Shown: piece after piece, positions 59,666 to 64,000 of the stretch
Layout: each line of letters begins with the position of its first letter
How positions within the stretch are numbered: the first letter of the stretch is position 1
Origin: Neckera pumila
Lineage: Eukaryota > Streptophyta > Bryopsida > Hypnales > Neckeraceae
DNA: 64,000 nucleotides
Assembly: GCA_963969595.1 (NCBI GenBank)
Contig: OZ018408.1
Location: 23,743,823-23,807,822, forward strand
Direction: 5' to 3'
The notes under the pieces: generated by a model
What the model saw: the letters and a program-made list of their open reading frames with translations, nothing else
What the model was told of the DNA's origin: nothing
Databases searched by the model: none
Position numbers and translations under genes: made by a program

Positions 59666-59757
59666 TATGGGAGCAAGACATCAATTAAGAATGAGAATAA
59701 CTGCAAACGAATCTCCTCAGAGCCTTCTAACACAGGTATTTGTCTTTGCCCCATGTA
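59666..59757 (-). CDS. Upstream exon of the HEAT-repeat gene (tentative)
   Basis: The minus frame reads RQIPVLEGSEEIRLQLFSFL followed by IDVLLP, matching the E-E-L-R-L-x-L-x-x-L segment that precedes the F-x-E-V-x-x-x-C-x repeat in DNAAF5-type proteins. A GTGTGAG donor lies at 59665 and possible acceptors at 59728-59727 or further up. The phase does not join directly to the exon at 59.4-59.23 kb, so one more small exon would have to lie between them. Confidence 0.35.
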
Positions 59758-61000
59758 ATTAATCACTTGTCAATGGCAATCAACTTGGTTTCTAGAAATG
59801 AACGATTTTTTACTACATAAATTGACATGCTACAAAGTACCACAAAATCTTGATTAAGATATTGATTAAGATGTTGATTATTACCCACTTTGTCTTCCAT
59901 GATTGAATAGTCTTCTTCAAAGTGCAATCCACCTACTACAAAGCAAAAAATCACGAATAGATCTAAGATAAGATAAAGGACACCTCATCTGCTAGGGACC
60001 AAATTCCATCTCTTATATTGACCTGTTTTACCGACAGCAACTCTTTTTTTCCATTTAACTTAATTGACCTTCAATGAGCATGTTGGGTGTAAGCAAGACT
60101 AGGCGACATGTCTATGGCCACTGATCTTTGAGTGGAAATTGGGTTTTATATTGTCCCTTCATTTGTAGACTACAACCAGCCTCTTTGAAATATCATGAGA
60201 AATTTAGAAATAGTGATAAAATTTCTATCTTAAGAGAATTTGGACTTTGTACCCAAAGTGATCTCTCCTCAATTCTACTAGTGATCTTCCAACATCTCAA
60301 AGTTTAGAACCAATGAATTATTAGCAATTATCATGTAGTTACTATTACTTCATGGGTGCATACATTAATTTGCAAATTATTGCATTGTTACAATGCGCAT
60401 AATTACTGCAAAGAAATGGCACTATTTTGTAATTTACATTAACTATATAACTTTTATACGTCAATCACAAGTGCGCAAAAAACACAAATTATGCACAAGA
60501 ATTTACATTCTTTATCGTGCATTTTCTGTGCATTGAAGGACACGGAAAATTCATGACAACAATGTCATTGAAATCATTACTAGAATAATGCTTATTAAAT
60601 GGTATTACTGTTCCAAAAGTATTGTCAATGTTCAATTGTTGATCACCATTCTAATTTAAAAAAATTCCTTAACTAAATCTCTGGCATTTTGAATTATATC
60701 CATCGTCACTATAGGCCATCAAATTTAAGTTTGAACTAAATTCATCAATAGGCTATGAAGAAACTTGATAGCATAGTGAAAGAATTACTTCATTTTAGGT
60801 TGAATTGATTATATGAGTAGGTCAGCAAGAAACTTGATAACGTACTGATGGAATCTTTTCATTAGCAATTGGTGAGAGTTGAAGGTGGAGAGGTCCTCTT
60901 TATACTATAATCCAATCTATGGACACGCAAAAGATATGGGATAACTTGAAGATGAGAGCTTCACTTTTCATAGTCAAGTTATTTTTAAAATGTATAAATT
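59758..61000. other. AT-rich DNA, no gene recognised
   Basis: No HEAT-like exon or other domain was found, so the 5' end of the HEAT gene is either further up or lost. Confidence 0.35.
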
Positions 61001-61003
61001 GTG

Positions 61004-61360
61004 TTCAAAGTAGAAGTTTAGACCTCAATTTGGCATAGTAGAATACATTTTTTCAAAAACTTTGAATTTACAGAAGTTGGTGAATGAATCCAAATTTCAT
61101 CTCCAAAAATCCGTTTCAGATTTACAGCCTCCAATCAAAAGTTATGGACAAAATTCAAAGGCAATGTTTGAAAATGTCAAAAAAATGTCCTTTCCAACCC
61201 GTCTCTAAACTTTGTCCATAACTTTTGATTGGAGACTCTAAATCTCAAACAAATTTTTGGACATGAAAGAGACATTCATTTACCAACTATTCTTGGTTCA
61301 AAGTTTATTTAAAAAGTTTATTCTATTATGCCTAAATGAGGTCTGAATTTTTACTTTGAA
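61004..61360. mobile_element. Fold-back element, family G, copy 2 (357 bp)
   Basis: The left end TTCAAAGTAGAAGTTTAGAC and the right end read inward TTCAAAGTAAAAATTCAGAC begin an imperfect inverted repeat that runs through the entire element to a centre near 61181. The sequence matches 50500-50800. Non-coding. Confidence 0.85.
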
Positions 61361-62351
61361 ACAATTCCTGCTTTTCAATTGACTTAGTATTGAAATTGTG
61401 AAAAACAAAAATATGCCATGTTAGTACAATAACTATGCATAGACATGATGTTGTGTGATTATTGTACTAACTTTATGTGTCTTAGAAAAGCACTAATGTT
61501 GCACGAAATTAGTCGCCCATCACTAAACCATTGAAGTTATACATATTTCGTCATGCATAGTTATCGTGCAACTTTCGCACTTCAAACTCAAATATGAATG
61601 ATATGCCTAAATTGCATGGTAGTAATGAATGTCAATATCGTGTCACAATAATATTTCCAAATTCATGATTGTAATATAAAAGCAATGTCCAACAATAATT
61701 GCACAATTACTAGTGACAATTCGTGACAGGGGAACTTTGTGATGAAGGTCAATAAGAAAGGTTGAGAGCATCTTGTTTCTAGTGCAATTGTTCTTCTCAT
61801 TCCTAGTGCATTTTTTCAAGGTACAATCAATTGTCACAGGTAAATAAAGACCTCTACATTGCAAATTTTCAACTAACGCAAGATAGAAGGGTACACAATT
61901 GTCACAGGTAAATCATCAGTTCCAGGTAAAATGGCACAATACACTATAAAATTGTTCTTCATTAAAGTGCAGGACAAAGCATCTTGCTAGATTGAGAACA
62001 TTCCAACATCAAATTGTCTCAAATGAAGGTTAGTCATTTAACATGATCTATCCAAATGAAGTTGGAACTATGATCTTCTATAACTAGTATCCATGGTAGA
62101 ATACTTAATCATCCTCACCATGGTCTCATATAAACTATATGGAGGTAGATATAGTTGACCAAAGATATTCGTTAAAATGAGACAAAATGGTCATTTTGAG
62201 ACTTCAATTCTAAAACTGTTTTAGTGATTTTATCCTTGAGTCAAAGATAAAATGCAAGTATAACCTTTGGGCAATCAAAGGTTTTTATATATATTAACAA
62301 ATAAAAGTCTCAAATTATCAAATAGTCTTAAAATTAAATAGTTATAACGAT
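61361..62351. other. AT-rich intergenic DNA, no gene recognised
   Basis: A 73-codon minus frame (61643-61864) matches nothing known. The stretch GAGACAAAATGGTCATTTTG to TTTGTCTCATTTTAATGAAT (62170-62405) has inverted ends of about 20 bp and could be another small fold-back. Confidence 0.35.
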
Positions 62352-64000
62352 TTATCTTTCAATTGAAGATAAAATTGAGACTACACTTTGTCTCATTTTA
62401 ATGAATATGGCCTTAAAGCATGTGCTAGATTGGATGCATGGGTCATCATCTCTGTTCAATGGGGCAACTGTAATTTGAGATCCTCTAAAAAACTCCCACC
62501 CTGTGATAAAAACAACAAGCCTCATTCTCTCTAAGTGGGTCATCTCATAGACAGCTCTACTGAACCAGTTTTGGTGATCTTTGCTGATTGTGTTCTCAAA
62601 CTTCATTGATTTCATGAATTGTTTTGGCTCAATGCAGCAAGATTCTGAAAATGCAATTTTCAAGCAATCTAAAGTAAGTTGCATAACTTCATTCCTATAT
62701 TTTTCTTTCTTGCCCACAAAAATGGGTGTTGTCTCTATAGCTAGAAAGAATCCCTCTCTAAGGGCATTGCCAACCAGTTGTCTGTCTTTGAATAAATGAA
62801 ACCAAATAATGAAATAATACTCCCCAATTTCTTCTCCACTTATTTAGCCTAATTGCTCTCTTCAAATTCAAAGTCCACAAAAGACTATCCAAGTCATTGA
62901 TTTTGTCTTCAGCTAGTTGAGAAACCAGCATTATAGCATGTGAAAATGATTGTTGGAGTTGATGTAAGATACTCCATTTGGATGAAAAACGAAGTCTAAA
63001 GTCTCTCTCCAAATTTGACCGGAGCTGGAGATCAATACCAAAAGTAAGATCCTTGGATTGACGAACTTGGTTGCACATCATCAGTAATGTTTAGTATGTG
63101 AACGGCCTGTTGACTTCCAAATTTTTAGAAGCAATCTCCCATATCAAGTGACCAATCATATGCCCCTGAAGAATGCCAAATGTTGGTGAGAAGCAAGTAA
63201 AGTTCTTACGTCAAAATTTCAATTTAGACATTCAAAAAAAGACTTTTAATTGATCTTCTACAATGGATGTGTAGTAACACTAAGTCGAAGGTCTATCACG
63301 CTACGTTATTTTGTAATACAAACATACCGTATCAATCTGAATGTCTGGTTGTACAATGTCAATGTCTTTCATTGGATGTAGAATGGCCCCTTCTCTGTTG
63401 TTTGTATATTCCAGAATAGAATTATAGACCTGATGAAAAGTAACAATTTAATTAGGATATGGATTAACCACTAATTTGTAAATACATCTACATCTAAATT
63501 GGCTTAAAACTAAGTTTGAAAATTGGAGTTGCCAGATAATGTTCAAACTTACAAATGGCATAAATATGAACTACTTCCAGCAATTTGTTAGCCATGAATT
63601 CTGAAGACTGTCCTCATCAAGCGTGTTTTTCTCTTGAATACCAGAACTCTGGATGTATTCCACTTTCACTTTGTAACAAGCATTTTTGGTTAGTGACACT
63701 TCTCTCTATTGATCACAGAGTGCTTGGTACTCTCTACCTTGGATAACTTTGAGGTAAATGGTAGGAACCACACTTGAAGTATCAGAGAGGCGCATGTAAG
63801 AGTAAAAGACCTTCTGCTCAAGAAAATACCTTTGGAATTCTAATAGGGCCATTTCCACTTCTTTTCTTCTATGCAGTAATTCCTCTTATTCCATGTCTTT
63901 TGGTGCAGTATATGACGTGCACATCTGTTGAAGTAATTTAAAAGAAATTTTCTTATGTTCACAAACTTTGAACAATTCCTCCAAATCATTGATTCTTTCA
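62352..64000 (-). pseudogene. Decayed multi-exon gene of unknown identity, running off the window
   Basis: Minus-strand protein-like segments occur in order: ERINDLEELFKVCEHKKISF and RKEVEMALLEFQRYFLEQKV (64.0-63.8 kb); QVYNSILEYTNNREGAILHP to about 63330, bounded by CAG| and a GTATGT donor; GHMIGHLIWEIASKNLEVNR (from about 63165) running on into a long frame that ends at 62758; and GNALREGFFLAIETTPIF onward to 62352. The frame has in-frame stops (for example after KDME, after LCDQ and after RPFTY) and a one-base frame change near 62780, so it cannot encode an intact protein as read. Splice-like boundaries show it is not a processed copy. The helical, Leu/Lys/Glu-rich sequence suggests part of a large protein. 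I do not recognise the family. Confidence 0.55.

Noticed and set aside
1..64000. tRNA, rRNA or organellar DNA
   Set aside because: No cloverleaf-forming stretch, rRNA core sequence or organelle gene was recognised by eye. A covariance-model scan (tRNA and Rfam models) would settle this; hits would overturn the rejection.

Overview
The window looks like nuclear DNA of a seed-free land plant or a close streptophyte relative with a large, repeat-rich genome. The evidence: plant-type protein families (DMP/DUF679, a plant alpha-MPP, a plant-type ADH first exon); GC-rich coding exons with GT-AG introns set in very AT-rich intergenic DNA; only about six gene traces in 64 kb; and exons resembling a dynein-arm assembly factor (DNAAF5) and, more weakly, IFT139/TTC21B. 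Those last two would fit a plant with flagellated sperm. The species cannot be fixed from the sequence.

Layout. 1-9 kb is AT-rich with several MITE-like elements (1.35, 2.7, 5.0, 5.8, 6.7 and 7.4 kb) and a long (TA)n. 9-11.5 kb holds a two-exon DMP membrane-protein gene (+), with tandem repeats before it and inside its intron, and a 53-bp coding duplication that shifts frame near its end. 12-19 kb holds a decayed Tc1/mariner transposase (-) and more small elements. 20.0-21.9 kb holds a three-exon family-2 glycosyltransferase gene (-) predicted to be a type II membrane protein. 23-54 kb is almost gene-free and is crowded with elements ending in TTAA plus CCCCTAAAG-like inverted repeats, fold-back elements, other MITEs, palindromes and decayed reading frames at 47-50 kb. 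55.0-57.4 kb holds a complete three-exon mitochondrial processing peptidase alpha-subunit gene (-). It shares a roughly 0.7-kb divergent promoter interval containing telo-box motifs with a plant ADH-like first exon (+, 58.16 kb). 58.3-59.8 kb has a possible TPR exon (+) and HEAT-repeat exons (-). 62.4-64 kb carries a decayed multi-exon gene (-) of unknown identity.

The most notable system-level signal is the TTAA element group: about a dozen copies from several sequence families. Nearly all end in TTAA, share CCCCTAAAG-type termini, and often have a small palindrome just inside one end. One copy is nested inside another MITE with intact TTAA on both sides. This termini pattern is that of piggyBac-type elements, though a TA-targeting Tc1/mariner origin is not excluded. 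No operon-like organisation is expected or seen; the genes appear functionally independent.
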